Both the position numbers and the translations under genes were made by a program. The notes below the pieces were generated by a model, which saw only the letters and a list, made by a program, of their open reading frames with translations, did not search any database and was not told where the DNA came from. From Micromonospora sp. C95 (GTDB lineage: Bacteria; Actinomycetota; Actinomycetes; Mycobacteriales; Micromonosporaceae), in contig NZ_JAGPXT010000025.1 of NCBI RefSeq assembly GCF_018070465.1, positions 1 to 64,000 of the forward strand: a stretch of DNA of 64,000 nucleotides, given 5' to 3'. Below are positions 1-8,244 of the stretch, piece after piece (position 1 is the stretch's first letter; each line of letters starts with the position of its first letter).

Positions 1-9
1 AGTCCCTGC

Positions 10-66
10 TGATCATGAAGTTGTTGTCGCGCCACGCCGGCGCGGGTGACAACAACTTCATGATCA
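10..66. repeat. Long palindromic repeat, copy 1
   Basis: A perfect inverted repeat: an arm beginning GATCATGAAGTTGTTGTC (11-28) is matched by its reverse complement at 48-65, and one further T/A pair at 10/66 extends it. The 19-base loop (29-47) holds a nested GCGCC/GGCGC pair. A near-identical copy lies at 18112-18166 with identical arms and a diverged loop. It lies just past the 3' end of the leftward gene ending at 110, and a G-rich stretch follows it. It could be a REP-type mobile palindrome, a bidirectional transcription terminator or a protein binding site. The repeat itself is certain; its role is not. Confidence 0.85.
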
Positions 67-109
67 ACGGCGACAGAGACGGGGTGGGTGGGAGAGGGCC
101 GGGGTGGGT

Positions 110-1399
110 TTAGGGGGTGGGGGGTTGGCCGGCGTCCAGGACGGCTTGGGTCCAGCCGCCTTCGATGACGCCGTCGGCGTTCAGCACGGCCCAGTCGACG
201 ATGTCGGTGGTCTCCACCACGACGGGGGAGCCGATGCGCACGGTGGGGTCGGTGTTGGCGTCGCTGGCGCTGGCGCCGACGATCCGGTCCGGGGAGTCCC
301 AGTCCGTCACGCCGGCCCAGACGTACTCCGGGCCGTCGTCGCCCGGTAGCCCGTACTTGACCACCAGCTGCGTCTCCGGCGGCAGCTGACCGTCGCGGAA
401 CCGGACCCGGATGTCCGCCAGTCCGGCGCGGGCGGTGGCGATCGCCCGGCTCATCGCGTCACCCGAGCGGGCGTACCGCACGTCGGGCTGGATGCCCGAG
501 AAGAGCGTGGCGCAGGCGTTGGCGAAGTAACGCCCGGCGGGGCCGGGGTGCCCGGCCGGTGGGCGCAGGCTGAGGAAGGAGTCGGCGTCCGGGTCGGTGG
601 CCGGGTCCAGCTCCAGGCGGAGCAGCACCGGCGCGGTCGCCCCGTGCTGTTCCGGATTGCCGTACGCCACCGCTATGTCGTGGCCGGTCACCGTGGCCAG
701 CACCGGTAGCTGCACGAACGCCGGCACCTCCGCGCCGGCCAGCCCGTCGGTCCAGTCCCGCAGCAGGCGTCGGGCGGCACCGGTCATCACCGCGCCCCAG
801 GCCCGGGTGAGATGGTCGGGCACCCCCTGGGTCTGCAGCTCCAGCAGGCCGAAGCGGCGTAGCCCCTTGGTGGTGAACCAGAGCCCCTCGGCGTCCGACG
901 AGTAGGGCACCAGCACCCAGTCGACCAGCCGAACCCGGCCCTGCGCGTCGGGCAACGAGCGCAGCGCCGTGGCCGGGTCGAGGAACTGCAGGCCGAATAC
1001 GTCCACCACGTCACCGCCCACCGCCTCGGCGACCGCCGCGGCCACCGCCCGCGCGGCCCACTCGTGGGCGGGCGGCCAGCCCGGCCGGTACTCCGCCTGC
1101 ACCACCACCAGGTGGGTCGCGGCGGCCAGCCGGTCCAGCTGCGCCTCGCTGGCCCCGAACGCGGTGAGCAGGTCCGGCGGCAGCTCGGGAAACTCGCCGA
1201 CCGGCCGGATGTCGACGCTCATCAGCGGGCTGTCCAGCATCTGCCGGGCCAGCCCGTACACCGGCTCGGCGAGCCGGCCGGCCAACGTCCCGACGGCCGT
1301 CCGGGCGGTCACCGACGGCAGCCCGGCCGTCGGCACCAGATAGGTCGCGTTGAGCGACTCCGGGACCGGAACGGGCAGGAAGTCGTCGGTGATGAGCAT
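110..1399 (-). CDS. DUF2314-type hypothetical protein
   Basis: A 429-residue soluble protein with no signal peptide or membrane segment. The last 110 or so residues have the layout of DUF2314: a KYGLPGDDGPEYVWAGV stretch followed by a conserved DW near residue 400 in TDIVDWAV. The N-terminal 300 residues have no family I recognise. I start it at the ATG at 1397-1399 because a GGGGGG purine run lies about 5 bases upstream and residues further upstream read as arginine-rich shadow sequence. It is on the same strand as cobS, about 67 bases downstream of it, so it may be at the end of the cobalamin operon. Function unknown; DUF2314 itself has no assigned biochemical activity that I know. Confidence 0.75.
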   Translation of the reverse strand: MLITDDFLPVPVPESLNATYLVPTAGLPSVTARTAVGTLAGRLAEPVYGLARQMLDSPLMSVDIRPVGEFPELPPDLLTAFGASEAQLDRLAAATHLVVVQAEYRPGWPPAHEWAARAVAAAVAEAVGGDVVDVFGLQFLDPATALRSLPDAQGRVRLVDWVLVPYSSDAEGLWFTTKGLRRFGLLELQTQGVPDHLTRAWGAVMTGAARRLLRDWTDGLAGAEVPAFVQLPVLATVTGHDIAVAYGNPEQHGATAPVLLRLELDPATDPDADSFLSLRPPAGHPGPAGRYFANACATLFSGIQPDVRYARSGDAMSRAIATARAGLADIRVRFRDGQLPPETQLVVKYGLPGDDGPEYVWAGVTDWDSPDRIVGASASDANTDPTVRIGSPVVVETTDIVDWAVLNADGVIEGGWTQAVLDAGQPPTP

Positions 1400-1466
1400 G
1401 TCGCCCCCCGGGTGGCCGCGCCGGTGCTGTCGTCGCAGGTACGCTACCCGCCGCCGGGCCACCGAC

Positions 1467-2240
1467 TCAGCCGGACAGCACCAGTCCCAGGTAGACGAGC
1501 GTGGTGACCAGCTCGACGGTGGCGCCCAGCACGTCGCCGGTGATCCCGCCGAGGCGGCGTACCACGTGCCGCAGCAGCCCGGCCGCGACGGCGAGCGCCG
1601 CCAGCACGACCAGCGGGCCCTGCCACGGCCGGTGCGGCACCGCCGCGATCGCCAGCAGCGCGACGGCGGCGGTGGCGACGGCCAGCGCGACCGGCCCGAC
1701 GCTGCCGGCGACCAGCGCCCCCAGCCCCTCCGGTCGCGCCGCCGGCACCCCACGCCGGCAGGCCAGCGTCACCCCGAGCCGCCCCGCCGCGGTGGCCGTC
1801 AGCACGGCCGCGAACACCGCCGGACGGGACCGACCGGCCAGCTCGGCCAGCGCCGCGGCCTGCACCAGCAGGACGAGCACCAGGGCGACCACGCCGAAGG
1901 GCCCCACGTCGGGCTTCTTCATGATCTCCAGGGCGGCCGGTCCGCGCCGGTACGACCCGAGCGCGTCCACGGTGTCGGCCAGCCCGTCCAGGTGCAGCCC
2001 CCGGGTGAGCAGGGCGGCCGCCGCGACGGTCACCCCGGCGGCGACCAGCGGCGCGGTGCCGGCGGCCAGCAACAGCAGTACGCCGGCCAGCGGCACGCCG
2101 AGCAGCACGCCGACCGCCGGGGCGAGCGTCATCGCCGTACCGGCGATGGCCCGGTCGACCCGGCCGACGCGCAGCGGCAGGATGGTGAGGGTGGTCAGCG
2201 CCAGCCGCGCCCCGTCGCCGAGCCGGGGCTCAGCCGGCAC
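1467..2240 (-). CDS. cobS: Adenosylcobinamide-GDP ribazoletransferase CobS
   Basis: CobS joins adenosylcobinamide-GDP to alpha-ribazole (or its phosphate), the last assembly step of the cobalamin nucleotide loop, in the membrane. The 257-residue product is a polytopic membrane protein with the family signature GLHLDGLADTVDALG near residue 80 (the metal-binding HLDGLAD) and the KKPDVGPFG motif near residue 108. I chose the GTG at 2238-2240, which overlaps the end of the upstream cobU/cobT gene by 11 bases and implies translational coupling; starting further upstream adds only arginine/proline-rich sequence. The order cobU/T then cobS matches the mycobacterial cobT-cobS locus as I recall it. 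Confidence 0.93.
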   Translation of the reverse strand: MPAEPRLGDGARLALTTLTILPLRVGRVDRAIAGTAMTLAPAVGVLLGVPLAGVLLLLAAGTAPLVAAGVTVAAAALLTRGLHLDGLADTVDALGSYRRGPAALEIMKKPDVGPFGVVALVLVLLVQAAALAELAGRSRPAVFAAVLTATAAGRLGVTLACRRGVPAARPEGLGALVAGSVGPVALAVATAAVALLAIAAVPHRPWQGPLVVLAALAVAAGLLRHVVRRLGGITGDVLGATVELVTTLVYLGLVLSG

Positions 2241-4131
2241 GCGCGGCGGAGGTCTCCGCCGGCTCGGCGGCCGGCGCGGTGGTGGTCGGGCCGGGCCCAT
2301 CGGGCTCCGGCTCGTGGAAGTCGGGCTCCGGTTCCTCGATCGGACCCGGCTCGTTGCCCTCGCCGTCGTCGCCCCCGGGGCGGGGCGGCAGCGTGGCGGC
2401 CAGCGCCAGCGCCGACCGCAGCAGCGGCAGCACGGTGAGTGCGTTCGCCCCCTCGCCGAGGTCGAGCCGCAACTGGGTCAACGGATCCAGGCCGAGCACG
2501 TCGGCGGCGAGCCGGACGGCCGGATGACCGCCGTCGTCGGCCAGCAGGCACCAGTGCCGGGCCTGCCCGGCCAGGTCCCGACTGATCAGCGCGGCGGCCA
2601 CCCCGACCGGCCCGTCCAGCAGCACCGGCAGCTGGCGGGCCGTCGCACCCAGCAGGATGCCGGTGGCGACGGCGATGTCCCCGCCGCCCAACTCGGCGAG
2701 CACGTCGACGGAGTCCCGGGACGCTCGACGGGTGCGGTGCAGGGCGTCGCGGACCGCGGCGCAGCGGGCCATCCAGGCCACGTCGTCGAGCCGGCCGTCC
2801 GTGGTGACCACCCGGGCCAGCACCGCGGGCGGTTCGGCGCCGGCGGTCGCGGCCAGCACCGCCGCGGCGGTGGCCTCGGTGCCGGCGCCGCACGCGGCCA
2901 GCACCAGCAGCTGTACGCCGGCGTCCGCCGCCTCCTCGGCCAGCCGCCAGCCGTAGCGTAGGGCCGAGTTCACCTGATCGGTGCCGAGCGCCGGGCCGTG
3001 TTCGATGGGCGCGGCGGCGGGGGCGTCCACCACCTGAAGGCTCGCCCCGCTCTCGGCGGCCAGCCGGGCGAGCACGCCCTGTCCGGCTCGGGCCTGCTCG
3101 GCCCGGCGGGCCGACTCACCGGCCGTCGTGCCGGCGGCGACGCCGCCCGCGTGGTCGCCGTGCACCAGCAGCACCCGCACGGCCCGCCACGGGGCCGGGG
3201 TGGGGGTGCCCTGGGTGGCGGCGGCGAACGAGATCACCTGCTGCAGCGCACCGAGCCCGGTGCCCGGCACGTCCAGGCTCGCCAGCCGATCGACGGCCTG
3301 CGGGCCGGCGTACTCGTCGGGCATCGGCAGGTCCATGCCGGGCTGGATGACCAGGCCCGTAGCGGTCACCGGGAGGGCTGTCGTGGGCCCCGTCCAGCCG
3401 GTGCCGACGGTCTCGGCGGCGCGCTCGGTGGGCACCTGCGGGTTGGTCACCGGAGGCGAACCGGGCAGCGGCGGACCATCGGGGGCGACCGACGACTCGC
3501 CGGTCGGGCCGGCCTGGGTGGGCACGGTGGCACCGGAAGCTGGTGCGGCGGGAACGGCCGGCGGCGTGTCGGCGGAGGTGGGTTGGGCGGCGGGCTTCAA
3601 CCGGCACGGCTGGCCGGCGACCACCAGGACCACCGTGTCGCAGGCGTCCGCGACGGCACGGTTGACCGCGCCGAGGGCGTCGGTGAACGCCCGGCCCAGC
3701 GGTGTGGTGGGTACCAGGGAGAGCCCGACCTCGGGGCTGACCAGCACCAGCCGCGCGGCGCAGGACCGCACGGCGGCGGCCAGTTCGTCGATGGTGGCGG
3801 TGTCGTCGGCCGGCTGGTGTGCCGGGTCGAGCAGGACCGTCACCCAGCCGCCGAGGTCGTCGACGAGCAGGGTGTCCTCCGGTCGGGCGGTGGAGATCAC
3901 GTCGGCGAGGCGACGCGGGTCGGCCGCGGTCTCCTCGGTGCTCCAGGTGGCGGGCCGGCGGGTGCGGTGTGCGGCGATACGCGCGGCCCACTCGGGGTCG
4001 TCTCCCGGGTCGGCGGCGGTCGCCAGGTAGCGGACCGTGGTCGCGTCGGCGACCAGGGACTCGGCGAATTCCGACTTGCCGGACCGGATGCCGCCGAGAA
4101 CCAGAAGCGTGTTCCACCCGTCAAGGGACAT
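2230..4131 (-). CDS. CobU-CobT fusion protein of the cobalamin nucleotide loop
   Basis: A 633-residue two-domain enzyme. Residues 1-180 are CobU (adenosylcobinamide kinase/guanylyltransferase), with the P-loop GGIRSGKS at 13-20 and the late motif NRAVADACDTVVLVVAG. Residues from about 270 are CobT (nicotinate-nucleotide:dimethylbenzimidazole phosphoribosyltransferase), with the ELGGGDIAVATGILLGA segment and the C-terminal DLGEGANAL, whose Glu corresponds to the proposed catalytic base. A proline/alanine/threonine-rich linker of about 80 residues joins them, and an acidic, proline-rich tail of about 50 residues follows CobT. The ATG at 4129-4131 starts directly on the CobU beta strand. CobU makes the GDP-activated cobinamide and CobT the alpha-ribazole phosphate, the two substrates that CobS then joins. 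Confidence 0.92.
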   Translation of the reverse strand: MSLDGWNTLLVLGGIRSGKSEFAESLVADATTVRYLATAADPGDDPEWAARIAAHRTRRPATWSTEETAADPRRLADVISTARPEDTLLVDDLGGWVTVLLDPAHQPADDTATIDELAAAVRSCAARLVLVSPEVGLSLVPTTPLGRAFTDALGAVNRAVADACDTVVLVVAGQPCRLKPAAQPTSADTPPAVPAAPASGATVPTQAGPTGESSVAPDGPPLPGSPPVTNPQVPTERAAETVGTGWTGPTTALPVTATGLVIQPGMDLPMPDEYAGPQAVDRLASLDVPGTGLGALQQVISFAAATQGTPTPAPWRAVRVLLVHGDHAGGVAAGTTAGESARRAEQARAGQGVLARLAAESGASLQVVDAPAAAPIEHGPALGTDQVNSALRYGWRLAEEAADAGVQLLVLAACGAGTEATAAAVLAATAGAEPPAVLARVVTTDGRLDDVAWMARCAAVRDALHRTRRASRDSVDVLAELGGGDIAVATGILLGATARQLPVLLDGPVGVAAALISRDLAGQARHWCLLADDGGHPAVRLAADVLGLDPLTQLRLDLGEGANALTVLPLLRSALALAATLPPRPGGDDGEGNEPGPIEEPEPDFHEPEPDGPGPTTTAPAAEPAETSAARAG

Positions 4132-4205
4132 GCTGCGTACCTTACGTCGCGCGGGAGGGCCGACGGACCGCAGGTGGGGCACCGCGCCGCCGGCCCATGG
4201 TGCGG

Positions 4206-4412
4206 TCAGTGCCGTTCGGGGGCCCGGTACCTGACGTCGTTGGGGTTGACGTCCGCCGGCTTGGGATCCTCCTGCCAGGCCCCCTCGCCCGGGCGGGCCT
4301 GCAGGGCGTCGATGAGTTCCTCCCGGTCCATCTCCCGCGCGCCTACGATGCCGCCGCGCACCGCGATGTCGCGCAGCTCCGCCGTGTCCATCTGCGGGAT
4401 CGGTGTCGTCAT
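4206..4412 (-). CDS. Small Rho-N/SAP-like protein
   Basis: A 68-residue protein whose residues 9-40 (TAELRDIAVRGGIVG followed by MDREELIDAL) resemble the Rho termination factor N-terminal (Rho_N) helix-extension-helix fold, a nucleic-acid-associated module. The remainder is a short charged tail. A strong ribosome site GGAGGCGACAA lies directly before the ATG at 4410-4412. It lies upstream of cobU/T on the same strand, with a 74-base gap. Stand-alone Rho_N-like proteins are common in actinobacteria and have no fixed function; nucleic-acid binding is an inference from the fold only. Confidence 0.75.
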   Translation of the reverse strand: MTTPIPQMDTAELRDIAVRGGIVGAREMDREELIDALQARPGEGAWQEDPKPADVNPNDVRYRAPERH

Positions 4413-4593
4413 TTGTCGCCTCCATGTGCGTCGGGTTCCTGAACGACATACCCGGCCGCGGCAGGGTCAGTCTCGCCCGGGGCGCGGCACCGGCCGCCGA
4501 TCGCCGCCCGTGGCCCGGTCGTCGGTGCTGCGGTACGACTACGCTGGCGGAGGTCCGTCCCATGGGGCAGCAGCGGCGAGGGGAGACGCGCAC

Positions 4594-4794
4594 ATGGCGT
4601 GGAGCTGGCGGTACGAGGGCGCGAACGGCGAGTCGGTCGACGGACCGGCCGAGTCGTTCGGCAGCCAGGCGGATGCCGAGTCCTGGATCGGTCAGTCCTG
4701 GCGGGAACTCGCGGCGTCCGGCGTCACCTCGGTCGCGCTCCTCGAGGACGATCGGGTGGAGTACCGGATGAGCCTGCTGCCCGCGGCGGAGTGA
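4594..4794 (+). CDS. Small conserved-looking acidic protein
   Basis: A 66-residue acidic protein with regularly spaced tryptophans (WSWRYEG at the start, ESWIGQSWRELAASG in the middle) and a DRVEYRMSL end. I do not recognise the family. The ATG follows a GGGGAGACGCGCAC purine stretch. Its stop overlaps the next start by one base (TGATG), so it is very likely co-translated with the M50 protease gene. It is divergent from the Rho_N-like gene, with about 180 bases between them. A partner or regulator of the protease is possible but nothing in the sequence proves it. Confidence 0.72.
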   Translation: MAWSWRYEGANGESVDGPAESFGSQADAESWIGQSWRELAASGVTSVALLEDDRVEYRMSLLPAAE

Positions 4795-5585
4795 TGACTC
4801 CCAGGGACTCCGAGCCGCTGGTGCTCGGGGTGCCCCGGGCGGCCTTCCGGCCCAGCCCGGTCTTCCTGGCGCTTGTCGCCCTGCTGGTGGCAAGCGCCGT
4901 GCTGACCTGGCACGGAATCGGCAACGTCCGGCTCACCGTGTTCGGCTTCGTCGTCTCCGGCTGGCTGGTCTCGTTGTGCCTGCACGAGTACGCCCACGCC
5001 GTGGTGGCCTACCGCAGCGGTGACCGGGGGGTGGCCCACCGCGGTTACCTGACGCTGAACCCGTTGAAGTACAGCCACCCGTTGCTGTCCATCGCGCTGC
5101 CGGTGGTAGTGGTGCTGCTCGGCGGGATCGGCCTGCCCGGTGGCGCCGTATGGGTGGACCGGCACGTCATTCCGGGGCGGTTACGGCACACCCTGGTCAG
5201 CCTCGCCGGACCCGCCACGAACGTGCTGTTCGCCCTGGTGCTGGTGGTGGTGCTGCGGCTCGGCGCGGCCGGCGGCGGGCCGGTGGAGTTCTGGGCGGCG
5301 GTAGCCCTGCTGGCCTTCCTCCAGATCACCGCGAGCCTGCTCAACCTGCTGCCGGTGCCCGGGTTGGACGGTGGGAACATGATCCAGCCGTGGCTGACCT
5401 CGCCGTACCGGCGGATGTACGACCTGTTCGCGCCGTACGGGTTCATCCTGCTCTTCGCGTTGCTGTGGAACCCGACGATCGGCGGCTGGTTCTTCACCGC
5501 CGTCTTCGCCATCGGCGACCTGCTCGGCCTGCCGCCGTGGCTGTACGCGACCGGGCTCGACCTGATCCGCTTCTGGCAGGGCTGA
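4794..5585 (+). CDS. Site-2 protease family (M50) membrane metallopeptidase
   Basis: A 263-residue polytopic membrane protein of the S2P/M50 group, which cleave substrates inside the membrane. The zinc motif HEYAH lies in the second membrane helix (SLCLHEYAHAVVAYRSGD), and the third ligand region LLNLLPVPGLDGGN is the conserved NxxPxxxLDGG-type motif. There is no PDZ domain, so this is the short type. The start ATG shares one base with the stop of the small gene upstream. The substrate is unknown; M50 proteases often process anti-sigma factors, but no such gene is adjacent here. Confidence 0.88.
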   Translation: MTPRDSEPLVLGVPRAAFRPSPVFLALVALLVASAVLTWHGIGNVRLTVFGFVVSGWLVSLCLHEYAHAVVAYRSGDRGVAHRGYLTLNPLKYSHPLLSIALPVVVVLLGGIGLPGGAVWVDRHVIPGRLRHTLVSLAGPATNVLFALVLVVVLRLGAAGGGPVEFWAAVALLAFLQITASLLNLLPVPGLDGGNMIQPWLTSPYRRMYDLFAPYGFILLFALLWNPTIGGWFFTAVFAIGDLLGLPPWLYATGLDLIRFWQG

Positions 5586-5598
5586 GCCCAGCCGAGAC

Positions 5599-5629
5599 GC
5601 CCGGCCGGCGTGCGGTGCGCCGGCCGGGC
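5599..5629. terminator. Bidirectional terminator hairpin
   Basis: A perfect 12 bp stem (GCCCGGCCGGCG at 5599-5610 with its complement at 5618-5629) and a 7-base loop lie in the 53-base gap between the convergent M50 and aldo/keto reductase genes. There is no T tract, as is usual in high-GC actinobacteria. Confidence 0.7.
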
Positions 5630-5638
5630 ACAGTGCGG

Positions 5639-6637
5639 TCAGGGCCGTTCGGCCGGTGACTCGGTACGCGCCGGGTCCCGCTCGGTCACCGGCTCGACGA
5701 TCTCGTCGATCGCCTTGAGCAGGCCGGCGTCGAGCTTGACGCCGGCCGCCTTGACGTTGTCGTGCACCTGGTCGGGGCGCGACGCGCCGATGATGGCCGA
5801 CGACACGTTGGGGTTCTGCAGCACCCAGGCGATGGCCAGCTGGGGCATGGTCAGCCCGGCCTGGTCGGCCAGCGGCTTGAGCTGCTGCACCCGGGTCAGC
5901 ACGTCGTCGGTCAGCCACTTGGCGATGAAGCCCGCACCGGACTTCTCGTCGGTGGCCCGGGAACCGGCCGGTGGCGGCTGGCCGGGCAGGTACTTGCCGG
6001 AGAGCACCCCCTGGGCCATCGGCGACCAGACGATCTGCCCGAGGCCCAGCTCCTCGCTGGTGGGGATGACCTCGCTCTCGATGACCCGCCAGAGCATCGA
6101 GTACTGCGGCTGGCTGGACACCAGCGGGATGCGCAGCTCCCGGGCGAGGCCGTGTGCCTCGCGGATCTGCGACGCCTTCCACTCGGAGACACCGATGTAG
6201 TGCGCCTTGCCGGAGTGCACGACGTCGGCGAACGCCTCCATCGTCTCCTCCAGCGGGGTGCTGTAGTCGTACCGGTGGGCCTGGTAGAGGTCCACGTAGT
6301 CGGTACGCAGCCGGCGCAGCGATCCGTTGATCGACTCCATGATGTGCTTCCGGGACAGGCCCCGGTCGTTGCGGCCCGGCCCGGTGGGCCAGTACACCTT
6401 GGTGAAGATCTCCAGGCCCTCGCGCCGCTCCTGCTGAAGCGCCCGGCCGAGGACGTCCTCGGCGCGGGTGCCGGCGTACACGTCGGCGGTGTCGAAGGTG
6501 GTGATGCCGGCGTCGAGGGCGGCTCGCACGCAGGCGAACGCCGCGTCCTCCTCGACCTGCGAACCGTGGGTGATCCAGTTGCCGTACGAGATCTCACTGA
6601 CCATGAGGCCGGAGCGGCCCAGGTGTCGGAATTCCAT
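5639..6637 (-). CDS. Aldo/keto reductase
   Basis: A 332-residue NADPH-dependent oxidoreductase of the AKR superfamily, closest in style to the voltage-gated potassium channel beta subunit/YghZ-like group. The catalytic tetrad is visible: Asp and Tyr in FDTADVYAG near residue 50, Lys in IFTKVYW near 80 and His in YQAHRYD near 118. The C-terminal cofactor loop IIGASRPDQV is present. The ATG start leads directly into the first beta strand (MEFRHLGRSG). It lies 45 bases downstream of the TetR gene on the same strand, so it may be that regulator's target. The substrate cannot be read from sequence. Confidence 0.9.
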   Translation of the reverse strand: MEFRHLGRSGLMVSEISYGNWITHGSQVEEDAAFACVRAALDAGITTFDTADVYAGTRAEDVLGRALQQERREGLEIFTKVYWPTGPGRNDRGLSRKHIMESINGSLRRLRTDYVDLYQAHRYDYSTPLEETMEAFADVVHSGKAHYIGVSEWKASQIREAHGLARELRIPLVSSQPQYSMLWRVIESEVIPTSEELGLGQIVWSPMAQGVLSGKYLPGQPPPAGSRATDEKSGAGFIAKWLTDDVLTRVQQLKPLADQAGLTMPQLAIAWVLQNPNVSSAIIGASRPDQVHDNVKAAGVKLDAGLLKAIDEIVEPVTERDPARTESPAERP

Positions 6638-6682
6638 GCTCTGACCCTAGCCCGCCCTGGTGAACCCGGCAGGCGGCGGTGA

Positions 6683-7348
6683 TCAGTCGGGGTCGGACAG
6701 CAGGGCGTGGCGCAGGCTGCGGCCGAGCCAGCGCCGGAAGGTCTCCTCGTGCCAGCCGCGCTCCAGCACCAGTGCGCCGTAGTGCGCCGGGTCGTTGTAG
6801 AACCACACCTCGTCGATGGCGGCCTCGACGTCGGAGCCGTGGCGCAACCGCGCGTCCAGGGCGCACATCCGCTCGACCACCATCGTCGCGCCGAGCCGCC
6901 GGTTGCGCAGCAGCATCTGCCAGACGTCGGCCACCTCGGGGCTGCCGTCGGCGGCCCGCCGGACGGTTTCGAACACCCGGGTGGTCCGGGCGCCGATCAG
7001 GGTGCACACCCCGGCGTACGCGTCGAGCACCTCGCCTCCGCTGGCAGCCTCCCAGACCGGCCGGTACCAGGGGCGTTGCGCCACCGGCACCGGCTCGTCG
7101 TCGCCGGCGAGCGCCTCGTCGAGCACCTGGCGCAGCAGCGCCGCCTTGGATCCGAACGCGGCGAACACGGTGGGCCGGGCCACCCCGGCCGCGGCTGCCA
7201 CGTCGGCAAGGGACGTGCCCGTGTAACCCCGCGCGACGAAGAGGTCGGTCGCCGCCGCGACCACGGCCTGTCGGGTGCGGCGGGCGTTCTCCTCGCGGAT
7301 CCGGGACCGGTACGGCCTGGTCGGTTTTCCGTCCTTGACTTCATCCAT
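6683..7348 (-). CDS. TetR-family transcriptional regulator
   Basis: A 221-residue repressor-type protein. A helix-turn-helix typical of TetR covers residues 30-75 (TSLADVAAAAGVARPTVFAAF); the C-terminal part is an unclassified ligand-binding domain. It starts at the ATG at 7346-7348. It is divergent from the cupin gene at 7457 and lies upstream of the aldo/keto reductase gene. The intergenic region carries inverted and direct repeats that could be its operator. TetR proteins usually repress themselves and a neighbour. Confidence 0.9.
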   Translation of the reverse strand: MDEVKDGKPTRPYRSRIREENARRTRQAVVAAATDLFVARGYTGTSLADVAAAAGVARPTVFAAFGSKAALLRQVLDEALAGDDEPVPVAQRPWYRPVWEAASGGEVLDAYAGVCTLIGARTTRVFETVRRAADGSPEVADVWQMLLRNRRLGATMVVERMCALDARLRHGSDVEAAIDEVWFYNDPAHYGALVLERGWHEETFRRWLGRSLRHALLSDPD

Positions 7349-7360
7349 GGCGTCGTCATA

Positions 7361-7417
7361 CTAGCAATGTATTCACTAGACTCCCAGATATCGAATAGCG
7401 GATGGCTATCCAATAGC
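7361..7417. promoter_or_regulatory. Candidate operator region between TetR and cupin genes
   Basis: An unusually A/T-rich 57 bases in the divergent intergenic region. It holds CTAG ends 11 bases apart (7361-7364 and 7376-7379) and, at 7394-7417, the arrangement AATAGC-GGAT-GGCT-ATCC-AATAGC: an inverted repeat flanked by a direct repeat. This is the kind of site a TetR dimer binds. No footprint evidence exists here; the repeats are seen, the role is inferred. Confidence 0.45.
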
Positions 7418-7456
7418 TGGCAGTCCACCGAAGACGGCTGATCCTGGGAGGCACCC

Positions 7457-7969
7457 ATGTCCGTCCATCCGTTCGTACGCCGGCCCGACGACGGGGAGGC
7501 GTACTGGTTCCTGGGCAACCTGGTCACGGTCAAGGCGACCGGTGCGCAGACCGGCGGTCGGCTCACCGCGGTCGAGTTCGTCAACCCGCCCGGCTTCGCC
7601 CCACCGCTGCACCGGCACCAGGTCGAGGACGAGATGTTCTACCTGCTGTCCGGCACCGCGACGTTCTACTGCGACGACTCGGTGCTGACCGCCGCACCGG
7701 GCGATTTCGTGCTGCTACCGGCGGGCCTGCCGCACACCTTCGTGGTCGGTCCGGACGAACCGCTGCGGGTGCTGCAACTGACCACTCCCGCCGGTTTCGA
7801 GGAGTACGTCGCCGAGGTCGGGGTGCCGGCGGCGGAGCGTCGCCTGCCGGATCCGGCACCGATCGATCCGGCCGCGCTCGGGCACGCCTCCGCGCGGCAC
7901 GGGATCGAACTGTTGGGACCGCCACCCGGCCACCAGCCGACCGGCCCGGCCCACCAGCCAGTGCCGTGA
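7457..7969 (+). CDS. Cupin-domain protein
   Basis: A 170-residue single-domain cupin. The metal-site motif 1 is PPLHRHQVEDEMFYLLSG (His, His, Glu) near residues 48-68 and motif 2 is PGDFVLLPAGLPHTF near 82-97, so the metal ligands look complete. This resembles quercetin dioxygenase-like cupins, but the substrate is unknown. The ATG is preceded by GGGAGGCACCC. The last 25 residues are a proline/histidine-rich tail outside the cupin fold. It is transcribed away from the TetR gene and is a likely member of that regulon. Confidence 0.85.
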   Translation: MSVHPFVRRPDDGEAYWFLGNLVTVKATGAQTGGRLTAVEFVNPPGFAPPLHRHQVEDEMFYLLSGTATFYCDDSVLTAAPGDFVLLPAGLPHTFVVGPDEPLRVLQLTTPAGFEEYVAEVGVPAAERRLPDPAPIDPAALGHASARHGIELLGPPPGHQPTGPAHQPVP

Positions 7970-8244
7970 CCGCCTCCGGTGCACGCCCGGGGCGGTCGAC
8001 CTCCGGTGACCGCCCGCGCAGCCGCCGGGTCGTCTCCCGCGTCCCCGGTCACCAGCGCACTTCCGGCCCCGCCCACCACCGGCGCCTGCCGCCTTCCCGC
8101 ACCGATGGCCGCCACCCGTGCCAGGTGGGACCCAAGACCGGGCAGGCTCGGGTGCGCCGGGCCCGGACGCGGTCGGTAGCGCCGGCCTGATCCCGCGCCG
8201 CGACCGGCCCACCGGTGGCGGCGCGGCGACAACGGGCCGCGGTC

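Noticed and set aside
4132..4205. Cobalamin riboswitch before the cobU/T gene
   Set aside because: The gap is only 74 bases and lacks the B12-box and conserved stem layout; nothing comparable lies before the cobalamin genes.
7970..8244. Small frames in the gap after the cupin gene
   Set aside because: The frames are Arg/Pro-rich in all readings, with no ribosome sites; the 275 bases look like the shared 3' region of the convergent cupin and WG-repeat genes.
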